DNA of 64,000 bases from Aculops lycopersici. Its lineage: Eukaryota; Arthropoda; Arachnida; Trombidiformes; Eriophyidae. The translations under genes and the position numbers were made by a program. How positions within the stretch are numbered: the first letter of the stretch is position 1; every line of letters starts with the position of its first letter. The notes under the pieces are model-generated. The model did not search any database. It was given only the letters and a program-made list of their open reading frames with translations, and was not told where the DNA came from. The stretch is taken from assembly GCA_015350385.1 (NCBI GenBank), contig WNKI01000003.1:126644-190643 (forward strand), read 5' to 3'. Of this stretch, positions 1 through 12,104 are shown piece after piece.

Positions 1-16
1 ACGACGACGACGCAGC

Positions 17-19
<3 letters not shown>

Positions 20-84
<65 letters not shown>
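20..84. repeat. (GA)n microsatellite
   Basis: About 65 bases of uninterrupted GA dinucleotide at the left edge of the window, preceded by a short ACG run. It lies in what is probably an intron of the minus-strand FAS1 gene. A similar GA tract flanks the assembly gap near 55.4 kb. Confidence 0.95.
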
Positions 85-88
<4 letters not shown>

Positions 89-680
89 CGTCAACTCATG
101 TAAGGCAGTAACTTGGGCGAGTTCCAGCTTCCGGCCATCAATTATGGTTTTGAGCTTAACGGACAACCTGTTGAGTTGGCATGCCACGCGCGTTCAACTC
201 AATGATGATTCGAAGCTCTAATAAGACGCCAACTAAATGAGCGAGTGAGTGAGAAATTTCGTGGCCACCAGATAAACAGATTGTCTCTCATCAGATTCGA
301 TTTTGATGATAGTCAGCTTACAAAGCTTATAGTGAATCTAATCAAAGTCGAGCCAATTGTATTAGCCAGTGTGCTTCAATCTCATAACTGGCAGCTCGCT
401 GTCTAGTACAACTAGCATCTTTGGTTCTTGCCTCGCGGTTGCCATCGTAGTAGTCGTCGCCGTCGTGAATTCCAGATCACAAAAGGAGCTGATGGTTCAA
501 TCTAATCTCTTCAAGTTCGTACCGCTCTCTCTGCTACTTGAGCGAGCGTATTAATGACCTGGACATTAGATAAACTAGCCAGTCGACTGGTCTGCTAGAA
601 AAACCATTGAGCCAACAACCTACATTAAGGAGGAAAAGTAAAAGATTGCACATGTATTGAGATGAACAAGAAAAACTTAC

Positions 681-848
681 CTTGCTTTAGGATCTGCGTC
701 AATCCAGTTCCCTCGGCTAGTGTTACAAAACCATCAAATTTATCGCATTGTTTAAGTGTATCCATAATGTCCAACTGTCTACCAGATGAGAGTGATGATG
801 TTATTGGCTCAAATAAGCCGTCGATAACGTGAATTCTGCCTCCGGCTG
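681..848 (-). CDS. Second exon of the FAS1 (fasciclin-domain) protein
   Basis: Read on the minus strand this 168-base stretch encodes the end of one FAS1 domain and the start of another. The segment RIHVIDGLFEPI matches the conserved H2 box (NGxIHVID..L.P), and DIMDTLKQCDKFDGFV followed by LAEGTGLTQILK matches the first helix of the next domain. It ends in a strong donor (AAG/GTAAGT, exon end 681). The upstream acceptor is probably the CTGAG at 849-850; its phase (two bases finishing a codon) fits the donor at 5233, giving ...YANQLAP-AAGGRIHVID. An alternative AG nine bases further in also keeps the frame. The next exon would lie left of base 1 in this window. No other FAS1-like exon was found between 1 and 680. 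Confidence 0.75.
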
Positions 849-3800
849 CTCAGATGGTGATTGTGATTGTTGTTGTTGTGATGTCCGTTTCGTGTTTGGT
901 GCAACCACCAACAGTGATCGTTGTTTAAGGTTCATTTTTGATTGCGGCGGATTTTCGTGTTAGATGTATAGATATTTTGTTAGTGTTAGTTATTCTGATT
1001 ACGCTCTTCTGTTTTAAGGGCCAACTTGACTAACCGATAGTGCAAGAAACTGAACGATCCTAACCGCTAGTCAAATTTACCCGCCAAGGCCAAGCCCCTT
1101 GGGGTTTGTGATTTATCTGATGTTTCGAACGCGTTAATTAGACTAGATGGGTCGGGAGGTTAAGGTAGGAGCAAGAAACTTGCTTGGCTTGGGTGGCAGC
1201 CCAAAGCGCACATACATGATTTCAACACATGATCAAATTTGGTGAGATAGAGAAACATAAGTCTCAGGTGAATTGCAAAGTAAGATGGCGAACAGAAGAT
1301 TCAATATTACGAACAAAAGAGCAAGTAAGCTGGCTGCTCGTCGAGTTCAAGCGGAAGTGTTGCAACGACCAACCACCTGTTTGGCAGTTTGTGGTAGAGT
1401 TTTTCTCAATTGAATTATTATAACTCGAGTTACTTCGCCTTAAAGACAATGCAGCGAGTGTTATCATCAGCAAATTGACTGGCTCATTCAGGAGGAGCAT
1501 CAAGAGCAGACTTCCGCTTGATAGCAGTAGCAAGGGCGGCGAAACGAGATTGCTAATCTTGTCTGCATTTCTCAATGTTTCTTCCTCTCCAGCTCGTTAC
1601 TGAAAATCGCTGACCATCCATGCATTGAAAATTATCACTCGCAATGCTCGTCACCGTCGTCTTCGTCATCTTTGCCTGGATTTTGACTGTAAAATGGATT
1701 ATATTTGTCGATGGACAAGTATAATAACATACTTTGTGTGCAACGACGGGACGAGGCGATGCGAGACATGGCGCAACAAGCAGCTTGCCGATCAATCAGA
1801 GCAACGCAGGTGTAAAATTTTGTGCTCGAGTCGAGGTAACTCAAATCAATTGATGCCTCCAGGTTTGTGGTCATTTTTGTTTCACTCACTGATTGCCACC
1901 TTCACAAATGCCAAAAAAGATCAACCGAACCAACCGTTGCATAGAAAATCAGCAGCATCCGGTTTGTTGGTGGTCTCGTTCTGGTGGGCAGTCTCCCCAG
2001 TAGATGAATCTGAAGACAGCGGAGAGCAAGTTGACTTCCGCAATCTAGCAGTCAAATGGCCAGCGAGTTGGCCAATTAGACCCAGGAACAACCGCAGCAA
2101 CAACAGGAAATCAGTTCAGAAGGGAGAGAAGAGGAACACAAAAGTCAGGTGTCCGTTTGGGCTGCCGTTGCTTGGTCACATTGGCCAATTATTGGCCAGG
2201 TGATTGTTTCGTTTGCTTCGCAAAATGAAAGTTTTACTCGTTTGCGGTGAACTTTTGCCGGTCCATTTTTTTCTTCGCCTGTTTTCTCACTGATTATTAG
2301 CAAAATTTTAGGCTAGCTTAGCAGAACCTAGCTAGCAAACACAATGGACGTGACATTCGCCCACCACAGGCATGCAGATAGACTAGCAATCAAATGACGA
2401 GGACAGTTGCAATAGAGGAACAGCGCAATTTGTTGCTGGCGAAAATCATGCAATCAGTGCTACTGGCCACAGCCAATTAGTCTTTCGTTACATAAGTCAC
2501 ATGGCTAGCCAGAGCCAGTGTCCAAAATCTCTGGGTTATGTTACCAGTAACCATGGATTTCTTGAGAAAGTTGAGAGACTTGTGCTTGTGTTGTAGGAGT
2601 TTGTCGAGATGATGAGCTCATTTGAATCGGCTATTTTTAACCTCAACTAGGTAGTTCTAGTTGAGTTTTTCGAAAGGAAGGGAAAAAATAAACTCTGTCC
2701 AAATGAACCAAAGTCACCGAAAAATCTCATCATAATCATGACCATAGTGGATTTCCCAGAAAGACAACCACTAAATGCGAGATCTTTGTGTTAGATTAGG
2801 ACCACATGGCACGAGATGAACGATTTCGATGGATTCTGAATGATCCATATTGTTTGAAAATCTCGCTCCTAGATAGAGATCCTGCTTAATCTCTCGAGGA
2901 ATATGTGATGTAGAATGTGGTGAGGGGCTTCTGAATTGTTGATCATATCTCTCGGGAAGTCATTGCTATTTCAACGGCGTAGCTAAGGATAAGATAACGG
3001 TAGCCTACGAGGAAGAATTATTGCTCTATGCGAAGTCCTCAGCTAAACAACCACCAGTTGACCAGTTGAACTTTCCGCTCAAATTGGCAGAATCAGTTAG
3101 CTAGACAGTCAGTCAAGTCGCAAAATAGACTAGACCAGTGGAGTGACTGGAGATGACCAAAAGACTGGGTCAAATGTCGACTGCCTCCCGCCGGAATCTC
3201 TCTCTCTTGTGAGTTGCTACACTAACAATTGTTTGCCCACCTGACGAAGCAAGTTGGCCTTTTGCATAGATGCACAAATAGGCAAAGTGGCCAGTTAGTT
3301 TTGCATTACTAACATCTCAATAAGTGAACTCGACGCTAGCAGGAGCAGGCGCTGGCTAGACTCAAAAGAGCATAGGATGGCTTGACTTTGCTCGTTTTCG
3401 CCGAGCTCCCTGCTCAAAGTTCGAGAGATGAGATCCGGGCCGTCACTTTAATTGAATCCATATCTAGACTTCAGTCCTCTCGTCTGCGGGTAAGAGATCG
3501 TGATTTCTACTGCCAGTCTCTGGATTGTCAGGTGAGTGTGGCTTAAGAAAGTTGGCCTTAGCCTCTGGTCTGACTTTATGTCGCAAAAAATAACAGCGAA
3601 ATTGAATGCTCGCAATGCAAATCCTCACAAGTCGCGACTAATCTTGAAAATTTGAACTAGACTCAACTGCTCCAGACAGGAAGACTCACAAAAGCCGGTC
3701 AGTCAGTTGGTTGGTTGGTTAATCTCGTGCTACTTGTCAGAGGATTCAACTCAAGCAACTGACTTGATACAACAGCAAACCGAGCGTGTCGATGGTGAAA

Positions 3801-5232
3801 CTCTTGAGAACAGTCGCGTGTTGCTGGCTATAACTCGTATCGCGCTCAGATACTGCAATGGTCTTAACTGCCGCCGTCCAGTCGATTACCTGCGGCGAGT
3901 TTGATGAGCAAGCTCGAGAAGCAACAAGATTGGAAGGAAGAGGAACGGTGAAAGCGATACAAAGGTACAAATCTAACGAAAATGAAAGAATAACAAAATG
4001 GAATGGATAACTTTTAAATTTGTCAGCTAATTTGCTCCGGTAATCTTGCTCTGGCTCTCACTAATGCGCGCCAAGTTGTTGCATAATTTTAAACGCGCAA
4101 AACAGACAACAATAGAATTGGAGCTTGGATAGTTTTCAGCTATCAAACATAAGCGCCCACAAGTTAACCGGTTCTCTATAAGAGAAAAGGTAAACGTTGA
4201 GTGAAAGTAAAGAGTAACAACAACAACGAGAACCCGATGATTTGATTGCATCACAAATCATCATGACAAGCGGACACTAAGCGAGCAAATGTACTCGAGA
4301 GTTTCAATGAACTCGAGCGCAACCTGCAATATCTAGTTGCATTACTAAAGATTAGCCAAAAGAGTGACTGAACCAATAAACTGGCGGCTCTGTTACAATT
4401 GCATCCTCCGCCGGCACCGCCGACGACTCTTGCAATTGGGGATGCAATTGGTGGCTCGCATCCGAATCGAGTTATTTAGAATGGCTGATTTTTGCTAAAA
4501 AAGCGAAAGTCTTCAGATTCATCTTACTCCGGCTCCAATGGTTAGCTTCCTCTTAAGCAGCGGCAGCAGCCATCATGTTGAGTTCGTAGAATTATTAGCC
4601 CTCGTAAAAGGTTGTTGGCGGCGTTGTTTTCGCCGACACACTCGAGTGGCTTGGGCGCCGAAATGTTAGCGCGTCAACGAGGACGACGACGATGCAACCT
4701 AGGCGCCGAGTGGACCACTTGTGGATCCAAACAGCTAGACTAAATTAGCTTGCCATTAACTGTTTGCCGCGGCAACGGTGGTTGCGTTTGCGTTACGTAA
4801 CAACATACACTCACGCCTAGCAGATGCGCTGATGCCGCCTCGAACAAGTGGATTCAATCATTGACTGCTCGCTCGCTCGCTTGCTCGTTTAGTCTCTCGC
4901 CTTTCGACCTAAGCTCGTAAGGTGGATTGCTCGGTTGATGGACTAGAATAATGGTAATAAAAATAAAACCTGGCGCCCAGGAGAGAGTCGCCGGATAATT
5001 GACGGCAAAATACAGGGCACCGGATGCTCAGCGTGATGGAGTTGGCACAGGAAGTAGAGCCACATTCTTGATGCGCCAACCACCACTTCGTTGCATCGGC
5101 ATCAATATACCTTATAATGCTGACCAATTAGTCGCCTCTCTAAATATAAATCAATAATCGTGTGGCTTCAATCAATTCATCCATCCGTAGATTGATGGTT
5201 GATCCTCTGATTTTAGAAGATTAAAAACTTAC
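849..5232 (-). other. 4.4 kb intron of the FAS1 gene
   Basis: Between the donor at 5232 (CCAG/GTAAGT) and the acceptor near 849. It contains several short open frames on both strands (for example around 1625-2203 and 4027-4254), but none has recognisable domains, conserved splice context or sustained composition. I see no gene in it. It is ordinary mixed-composition DNA without long simple repeats. Confidence 0.6.
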
Positions 5233-8200
5233 CTGGCGCCAGCTGGTTGGCGTAAACTAGTCGCTTTCCATTGATTGTGATGTAACGGTCGCGATGTTGA
5301 TTGATTTGTAGATTCTTCCCTCGAATCACGCGCGTTGATTGTGGCATTTGGAAGGAGGATGAGCTGGCGCCACTTGTTGTTGATAGACTTGATATCGAAC
5401 TAATGGGAACATCAATGGTCTCAGCCGCCTCGAGAATGTGCGAATCGATCACCTGGCTCAACAGGTCTCCATTGGACAGCCAAGCGTCGATTGTGGTTGC
5501 AGGTAGGCGATCTATGGCCTCGTTTGAGGGCAATATTAATGTGTACCCACCAGGCGTCTCCTGATCCATGATGTTCTCCGCGGTCTCCTTCCATTGGGCA
5601 AAAACTCGCAATACTTTATCTGCTTGAAGCGCTTGAGCAAGACCCATTAGATTACTGGACATCAAACCAACTGGCATTGACCAGTTTGCTCCGCTAATTG
5701 ATGCATCGATTACATTTGCCGACCTCAACGAGTTTGCAAAGTCACTCGTGCTGAGACCGTTGTTATTATTTCCATTCAACATGCTCAGAGGAATGTTTGC
5801 CTGTTTTGTGCTGCAAACATCCAAGAGACTTGCACAATTAGTGGACTGCATGCACCTGGACAGAAGGAGAGAGGCCAAAGTTTGCGCCGTTGATTGAGCT
5901 TGGGCTGGAGTCATGCTAACGATTTGTGGTTGCTGCTGGAGTCTCTCGCTTTGCTGTGTCATCCTGGTTACCTTCTGCTTTGGAGCCTGCGAAGTACTAG
6001 ATTGCCCAACACTGCCACTTGTTGGAGCTGTGGTAGATCTTGCCGTGGTGGTGGTGGTTGTTGTTGTTGTTGATGTTAAATTTGAAGCCGACGCCGTCGA
6101 TTTGGCACTGCTCATTCGTTTCTTTGATGCACTCTTAACTGCAGATTGCTCCTTCCCACCAGCAGATCCACCTTTCACCTCGCCGCCAACTTGCTTGCCA
6201 GATCTCGGAGCCGAGCTGCTGGCTTTTGTTCTGGTACTTGGGCTGGTTAGTTTGCCACTAGTTTGTTGTTGCTGCACCATATTCTGTGTCTTCCTGCCGC
6301 CCGATGTTGCTTGCTGCTGCTGCTGCTGCTGCACCAACCTCTCGCTACTGCGCGTCTTCTTCGCGGTCGAGTTTGCCGACTTAGTTTGCGATCGCGACTG
6401 TTGCTGCTGTCTTGTCTTCCCAATTTCACTTCCGGTTCTTACAGCGGCCGCCAGAAGAGCTTCGTCGCTCATGGAGTCGAATTGCTTGTTTGCCGCAAGC
6501 TTATTGCCGTTCGTTGTATCTTTGTTGTTGTTGTTGCCATTGATTGACTCAACTTCGCCCTTCGTCTCGCTGGCAGCCGTTGTGGTCGACGTTGATCCAT
6601 CGCTGCTTGAGCCACTTGTTGAAGATCCATTACCGTTCACAGGTGTCGTTTCTTCTCTCGATAATCCCGTTGTCGTGATTGGCGACGATGATGACGAGGA
6701 GCTTGTAGTAGATGATGATGATGATGATGATGACGGACTCGTGGTTGAGCTTCCGTCTCCCTCAGTCACCGACGGCAGGCTAGCTGTTGATTGATTTCCA
6801 CCGCCCAAAGTCGACACTTCGGCTTCGCCCGACTCGGTGCTGCCTCGTGTTGCGCTAGCAGCATCAACTGCCGACCCCTCAGTGGTGGTGCTTGTCGTAG
6901 ATGTCGTAGTTGTAGTCTGGTCGTCACCACTTGTTGAAGGCTCGGTTGTTTCCGATTCGATAACCTCGGAATCTGGTTCAGTTGTAACGTCGGATTCGGA
7001 GTTGGACGATGCGGTTGTTGACGAGGTTGTTGAGGTTAAGGAGGACATTGTAGTAGCGCTTGCCACGGTTGATCCATCACTCGAAGTTGTTTGTGGGGCT
7101 AAAGTGGTTGAGATGGAACCGGAGTCATCATTTGAATCAGTGGTTGTTGTTTGAGTATCATTTCCGCTTGATAGACTGGTTCCGTTGACTCTGCGCCGAT
7201 TCATCGATGATAGATCTTTGCTATCAATATTCTTTGTGCCACTGGTCCCTTTTAATGTTGTTGATTTGGTTCCACTGGATGACTTGGTGCCAGCGTTTTG
7301 AGACAATTGATCCCTGAGCTTCTTGGCGCTAATCATAGCCGGTGAAAGCTTACCACTCGAAGAGGAGCTCGAGGTTTCGTTGCCGAGGTAATTGTTCAAT
7401 GCTGGATGTCGATTCATTGAACCAGTGCCAGAAATGCCATCTTTCATCGGCGTCGTGAATCCGTCATCAAATCCGTCGTTCAAGTTTGGCATCTGTTGCT
7501 GCTGCTGCTGCTGCTGTTGTTGTGGATAGCTTGACTTCTCGCTCGACACCGGGCGCCACGAGGAATGATATTCCGCGGACTTTGTTGGCCGATTTGGTGA
7601 CACTTGTTGCTGTTGTTGAATTTGCTGCTGTTGCTGCTGAGGGAAGTTCAAAAAGTTCGGTTGTTGCATGAAAACAGCCATTGGAGCTCCATCTACTTGT
7701 GAATCCATTTGCTGTTGTTGTTGCGGAAAGTTACTTATTGTGTACTTTGGTTGATTCTTCATTGGAAACTCAGGAAACTGAAACTGCTGTGGAGGCATCA
7801 TTGGCTTCTGTCTATACCCATTTCCAGTCATGGAAATCATCTTAGGAATGTGAGTTTGTTGGTGATTCATGAACGATCTTGGCGCTTGAAGGGAGTTGAA
7901 GTTCACCTGTGGATGTTGGTGCTGCTGTTGCGCTTGATACCTATGATTGTGCAACATTTGAAATGGTTGCTGCTGTTGGAAATGATTGTGTTGGTTGTTG
8001 TGGAAATTCGGCATCAACTTTGGCTCGCGTTGGTGCATTTGGATTAGTTGCTGATGCTGGTTGAAATTGAAACCATTTTGGTGTAGAGGACGCGGAATTT
8101 GAGGTACCTGTTGTTGTTGTTGTTGTCCGTAAACCGGGCTTGGCCATTGGGCAGATGATGTTGGAGAACCAACAGGAGATTGCTGCTTGGTTTGTGCAAC

Positions 8201-9028
8201 TGGTGCCACCACTAACGTCGGGCCCTCCGACGACCCACTACTTGTTGTCTTGACGCCTAGAGATTTAGTTGGGATCACTGGAGTGGTCGATGGGATGGCT
8301 GGTGGTGATGGTGCCGAGGCAGTCGCTGCCGCGGTCTTGGTAGCAGCTGGACTTGCGGGTGCATCTCCGCTCGCGCCGCCTAGCGATACAAACGAGTCAC
8401 CTTTCAAGGATTCCATCAAGACTTGGTGCAAATCCGACTGTTTGATGTAGCCAATTTGGAACTTCTTTGGCCAGGGGCCGGTCCAGGTGGTCGCCTTGCC
8501 GTCGCTAGAAGTGGATGTGGAATCTCCACCAGATGGAGAGTCGGCATCCGCAACTTGTTGCTGGCCATCCTGGATTCCGGCCTGGTTCGACTCGGCAATG
8601 GGAATTTGCACATACATCGAGGACAAATCCGTGGCCTGAGATTCAACTGTTTGCTGGATCGGCGACTCGGTGGTTGCTGTTGTCGACTTGGTCCCTGAGG
8701 ATCCACTCTTCGTGCCGCCGCTTGAATTTGCTCCACTGCCATTGGTTTTGCTTCGAGGTGAGGAGGAGGGCGCCGTTTGGTTGGCATTAGTTGAGGTGTT
8801 TGGCGAGTTGTTCGCTCCGTTTGCGATCAAAAAAGATTGGTTTAAAATTAACAGGCTAAATAAAATACAAAATGGAGATAATTTCAGCATCACTTTGCGA
8901 CAACTCGTTGTCGTCCCGCTTCCTGTCACAGACTTTGTCCTTTTCTCCAGGGCAGAGGTGTCCACTTCTGAACTAACAGGTGAGTTTATCATCACGTCCA
9001 ATCTCGTTATCTTCCTCCTGCCACTCAT
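5233..9028 (-). CDS. Secreted or cell-surface FAS1 (fasciclin-domain) protein, first coding exon
   Basis: One exon encodes about 1265 residues. Residues 47-71 form a good signal peptide starting at an internal Met (codon 8888-8890), so true translation may begin there rather than at 9028. The rest is low complexity: Ser/Thr/Gly-rich to about 230, Gln-rich 290-500 with many poly-Q runs, a mucin-like Ser/Thr region about 560-830, then basic Ser/Gln-rich sequence with poly-T. Only the last 140 residues or so are globular. There, GGYTLILPSNEAIDRLP is the FAS1 H1 box (T.F.P.N.AF..L) and INGKRLVYANQLAP leads into the H2 box on the next exon at 681-848. FAS1 proteins (midline fasciclin, TGFBI, periostin) mediate adhesion to matrix and integrins. 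The apparent stop at 5213 lies beyond a GTAAGT donor and is not used. The family call rests on the C-terminal part. Confidence 0.8.
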
Positions 9029-9805
9029 TTTCTTGGCACCTAATCTTGAGTAGGTAACTAGGACACCTGTAGCAATTTTAATCTTGTATCTTCGAGACTC
9101 TTTGATGTTTTGGCCTCAATGCTATGGAGTCTTGAATTGATGGAGTCTTCCTATTGCTGTTTCTTCATCAACTAGTGGCAGTTCGAGAAGAAAAGTACAA
9201 GTGAAAACTTTGAATGCTCACTTGTTGATTATGATTCTATATACTCTTCTTCAAGTTGGGTTATGATCCTAACCCGATCGATGGCAAACTCAGACTGTTC
9301 AGGTTGTCGTTCTATGGTCAAGATTCATCTCGTTGAGCAAACAAAGATGAACTGAAAGTGAAAGTTTTACTCGGCGAACTTTTACACAACGCGCACCGAG
9401 CGAACTTTTGACGTCGACTGCCGGAAAAACTGTGCTCAACACAACCCCTTTGGTCAGCTCGCACTACTGGACTCTTGCCACCTTGATTGGTAGTCCTGGA
9501 TGGAAGTCCTGTGCAGATATGATACGTCGATGCTCTACGCATGCGTCCAGGTGCGAGTGCCGAGCTTGGACCACGGATGAGATGCACAATCTTTAGCCGA
9601 GTGGTGCACAGCGGCGAGTTATACAGTTCGCTGCAAAAGAGAGGCAGAGATAGAAAACTCACGCTCATGGGAGAGGCCAACTTACAAAGCTTCAATATTG
9701 ACATCCCTCTGCTGTATCACAAGATGAATGCCGATATCAATCCGTCTCTAGTTGGGCAACAACAATAACTATTTATCAATCCAACCCAATAGGAACCCAA
9801 TCAAG
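9029..9805. promoter_or_regulatory. Divergent intergenic region between the FAS1 gene and IER3IP1
   Basis: About 780 bases separate the minus-strand FAS1 start from the plus-strand IER3IP1 start, so both promoters should lie here. Open frames on both strands around 9318-9768 overlap each other and show no family resemblance. I see no clear TATA box. Confidence 0.4.
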
Positions 9806-10042
9806 ATGACATTATCAATCTACACATTGTTGCAATCAGCTCTATTGATTGTCAACGGTATAGCAATATTAAATGAGGACAGACTTCTCAGGCCCTACGG
9901 TTGGGCTAGAAACCAGGTGGACCGATCGGGAGAAGGTTTTAAGGCTCGCATGATGGATCTTATTCATTCAGTACAAACTGTCATGAGAATACCATTGTTA
10001 TTTATAAACTCCCTGGTGATAGTGATAAAGATAATTCTATGA
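9806..10042 (+). CDS. IER3IP1: Immediate early response 3-interacting protein 1 (Yos1 family)
   Basis: A 78-residue protein of the same size as the human and yeast (Yos1) family members. It opens with a hydrophobic segment (SIYTLLQSALLIVNGIAIL). The family signature follows: NEDRLLRPYGW, a short polar loop, then the conserved helix DLIHSVQTVMRIPLLFINS, and a second membrane segment to the end. The protein acts in the ER and Golgi membranes in COPII-dependent transport. The ATG at 9806 was chosen over the in-frame upstream codons because it reproduces the family N-terminus (MTLSIYTLL, compare MAFTLYSLL). It is single-exon here and converges on MRPL30, whose stop is less than 90 bases away. Confidence 0.9.
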   Translation: MTLSIYTLLQSALLIVNGIAILNEDRLLRPYGWARNQVDRSGEGFKARMMDLIHSVQTVMRIPLLFINSLVIVIKIIL

Positions 10043-10089
10043 TTCCAAATTAAATGATGAACATTCAAGTAAACAAACATTTGGAGAAA

Positions 10090-10095
10090 TTTATT
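10090..10095 (-). terminator. Poly(A) signal of MRPL30
   Basis: AATAAA on the minus strand, about 35 bases past the MRPL30 stop, in the short space between two convergent genes. Confidence 0.6.
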
Positions 10096-10128
10096 ATATT
10101 TTCCTCGTATGAATATCCATCCACAAGC

Positions 10129-10782
10129 TCAACTAACTAGTCCCTTAGGATTTACTAGGTTGTTACTGGCACGACAATGACCAATCATATACCTGAATTT
10201 GCTACCTCGCATAAAGAGAGATTTTTCTTTCGCCTCACGGTTTTGGTTCAATCTCAATTTTTCATCCACACTTATTTTGCCTGTATACGGGCAAACTTTT
10301 ATAGCTCCAATATCGTCTTCGGTTGGTATTCTACCATTCTCGAAAACTGCCGGCACAATTGTAATCACTTGCTTGACTTTCATGAGCATGTCATTGTACT
10401 GGGGTGTATTTGGTATAATCATGCACTCGCCATTTCTGGATGAATGCAAATTTAAGCGTCTTAGGGTAACTTTTTGAGTCCATGGCAATGGTCCCATGGA
10501 TTTAATTCTGCGCACCACGTGAAATGGAGACGGCTCGTGGATTTCCATGTTCCTCATCTTATGTATATCGATCAGAAGCTCCTCCTCCTTGTAGGGGTTC
10601 ATTCTCCTGGGGTTGAGCTTTGGGTTGTGCCCATCGAAAGAACCTTTGTACGGTATTAGGTCATAAGTGAATGGCTCTTTGAAATGTGTTCTAGTAAAAA
10701 TGAGGTTCAAAGATGGGGCGACTTGTGGTTTTATCGCTTGCTTAAAGGTAAACCCGGCGGCCCTCTGAATAACCTGGGCCAT
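10129..10782 (-). CDS. MRPL30: Mitochondrial large-subunit ribosomal protein uL30m
   Basis: A 217-residue single-exon gene. The centre carries the L30 fold: HVVRRIKSMGPLPWTQKVTLRRLNL, then SRNGECMIIPNTPQYNDMLMKVKQVITI, which are the hallmark stretches of animal MRPL30 (residues about 83-145). The N-terminus is basic and hydrophobic enough to be a mitochondrial import signal. The C-terminal extension with VCPYTGKISVDEKLRL is usual in metazoan MRPL30; the length is somewhat above the human 161. The gene is transcribed away from PSMB3, so the two share about 320 bases of promoter region. Confidence 0.88.
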   Translation of the reverse strand: MAQVIQRAAGFTFKQAIKPQVAPSLNLIFTRTHFKEPFTYDLIPYKGSFDGHNPKLNPRRMNPYKEEELLIDIHKMRNMEIHEPSPFHVVRRIKSMGPLPWTQKVTLRRLNLHSSRNGECMIIPNTPQYNDMLMKVKQVITIVPAVFENGRIPTEDDIGAIKVCPYTGKISVDEKLRLNQNREAKEKSLFMRGSKFRYMIGHCRASNNLVNPKGLVS

Positions 10783-11102
10783 GACTAAATTGTTCCAATT
10801 TTGATAGTTTGTTCCCGATAAGTGTTACCGAATCCTCAGGAAAACATTTCGACTTCTTCGCGAGTTCGCAAAACACGCTGCTCGCTGTTTTGGAAATAAA
10901 AAAGAATTTCTCCCCCATCCAGCGCTTTGAACTTCAAAGGCGTATTGACTGCAACAAAATTTGTACCCCCACTTGGAAGCGTCAGTAGTGATACGAAATT
11001 AGGAATAACGAATTCATTCAAATCATAGCGATCAATAATTGTATTTGTATTTGTATTTATTGTCATCAATAAGGCAAAACAGAATCAATCAATCTAGCAA
11101 TC
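10783..11102. promoter_or_regulatory. Bidirectional promoter region of MRPL30 and PSMB3
   Basis: The 320 bases between two head-to-head housekeeping genes. A minus-strand open frame (10836-11069) fills most of it but resembles no family and is probably fortuitous, or 5'-leader sequence of MRPL30. No obvious TATA box. Confidence 0.5.
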
Positions 11103-11720
11103 ATGAGTATTATGGCATATAATGGTGGCTCCGTCCTTGCCATGAGGGGTAAGGATTGTGTGGCCATCGCAACAGATAAGCGATTTGGAGTTCAAGGTAG
11201 ATCGATGACAACCAAATTCCAGAAGGTATTTCAATTTGGTCCAAAGCTATTCATTGGACTACCAGGACTAGGAACTGATACAAAAACTGTATTCCAGAGA
11301 CTCAGATTCCGAGTCAATATGTACGAACTTAGAGAAAATAGGCGCATCAAGCCCAAGACGTTTGCGTCCTTGGTCAGCAGTTTCTTATATGAGAAGCGAT
11401 TCGGCCCATATTTTATTGAGCCAGTCATTGCTGGTATCGATGAGAAGACAGGTGAGCCATTTATCGAGGCTATGGATCTGCTAGGTTGTCCAACAGAGGC
11501 AGATGATTTCGTTGTCTCAGGATCTTGTAGCGAGCAGCTGTATGGTATGTGTGAAACACTTTGGGAACCAAATTTGGGCCCAGAGGAGTTATTCGAGGTC
11601 GCTGCTCAAGCCTTGATCAATGCTTGTGATCGTGATGCCATCTCAGGTTGGGGTGCCACTGTATATATCATAGAAAAGGATGCCGTCACGGTGAAGGAAG
11701 TCAAGACAAGAATGGATTAG
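11103..11720 (+). CDS. PSMB3: 20S proteasome subunit beta type-3
   Basis: A 205-residue protein of exactly the family length. It starts MSIMAYNGGSVLAM and continues GKDCVAIATDKRFG, the beta-3 version of the Ntn-hydrolase first strands. Beta-3 lacks the propeptide and N-terminal threonine, so it is structural rather than catalytic, and this sequence agrees. Further diagnostic stretches are LFIGLPGLGTDTKTV, FGPYFIEPVIAG, the SGSCSEQLYGMCE helix region and DAISGWGATVYII near the end. It forms part of the beta ring of the 20S core particle in cytoplasm and nucleus. The gene is intronless here and followed by AATAAA 56 bases after the stop. Confidence 0.97.
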   Translation: MSIMAYNGGSVLAMRGKDCVAIATDKRFGVQGRSMTTKFQKVFQFGPKLFIGLPGLGTDTKTVFQRLRFRVNMYELRENRRIKPKTFASLVSSFLYEKRFGPYFIEPVIAGIDEKTGEPFIEAMDLLGCPTEADDFVVSGSCSEQLYGMCETLWEPNLGPEELFEVAAQALINACDRDAISGWGATVYIIEKDAVTVKEVKTRMD

Positions 11721-11776
11721 AGAAGGTATGGTGAGATTTCATCGAGCAGACGAAGTCTACAGGAACCGTCGTATGT

Positions 11777-11782
11777 AATAAA
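11777..11782 (+). terminator. Poly(A) signal of PSMB3
   Basis: AATAAA 56 bases after the PSMB3 stop codon. Confidence 0.75.
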
Positions 11783-12104
11783 GCAATTTGACTAATTTCC
11801 TACATTGCACATCCACGTTTCAGCTTCAGAGATTACATCTTGCTATCTAATGTTAGTAGGAGGGCGTGCAGACTTTCTTGTTGATTCTCAACAAGATAAA
11901 AACTTATTCTTTTATTTCTAGTCAAAAACATTTAATGGCTACTATACTGTTTAGTTTGTCCGAGATCAACGGAGGGTGATATTTGATTGTGAGATCCTGA
12001 GCCTAGTCAAGGTTTTGTCAACCTTTAGAGGGGTTAGCTTGCAACAAGTTATGCAAAGGTATACATGGATGGTGATAATTACTTTATGGGGTGTCAAAGT
12101 GATA

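Noticed and set aside
100..190. Minus-strand stretch resembling FAS1 (TIIDGRKLELAQV)
   Set aside because: No acceptor gives the phase required by the donor at 681 without hitting a stop.
4027..4254. Minus-strand 75-codon frame with a signal-peptide-like start
   Set aside because: It lies inside the FAS1 intron with no family match; hydrophobic starts are common by chance.
5301..9053. Many plus-strand frames antisense to the FAS1 exon (for example 5913-6794)
   Set aside because: They consist of Val/Asp/Leu/Cys runs, the antisense of Gln/Thr/Ser codon repeats, and are shadows of the minus-strand exon.
10836..11069. 77-codon minus-strand frame between MRPL30 and PSMB3
   Set aside because: No family resemblance, Asn/Thr repeat at the start, and it lies in a bidirectional promoter; most likely fortuitous.
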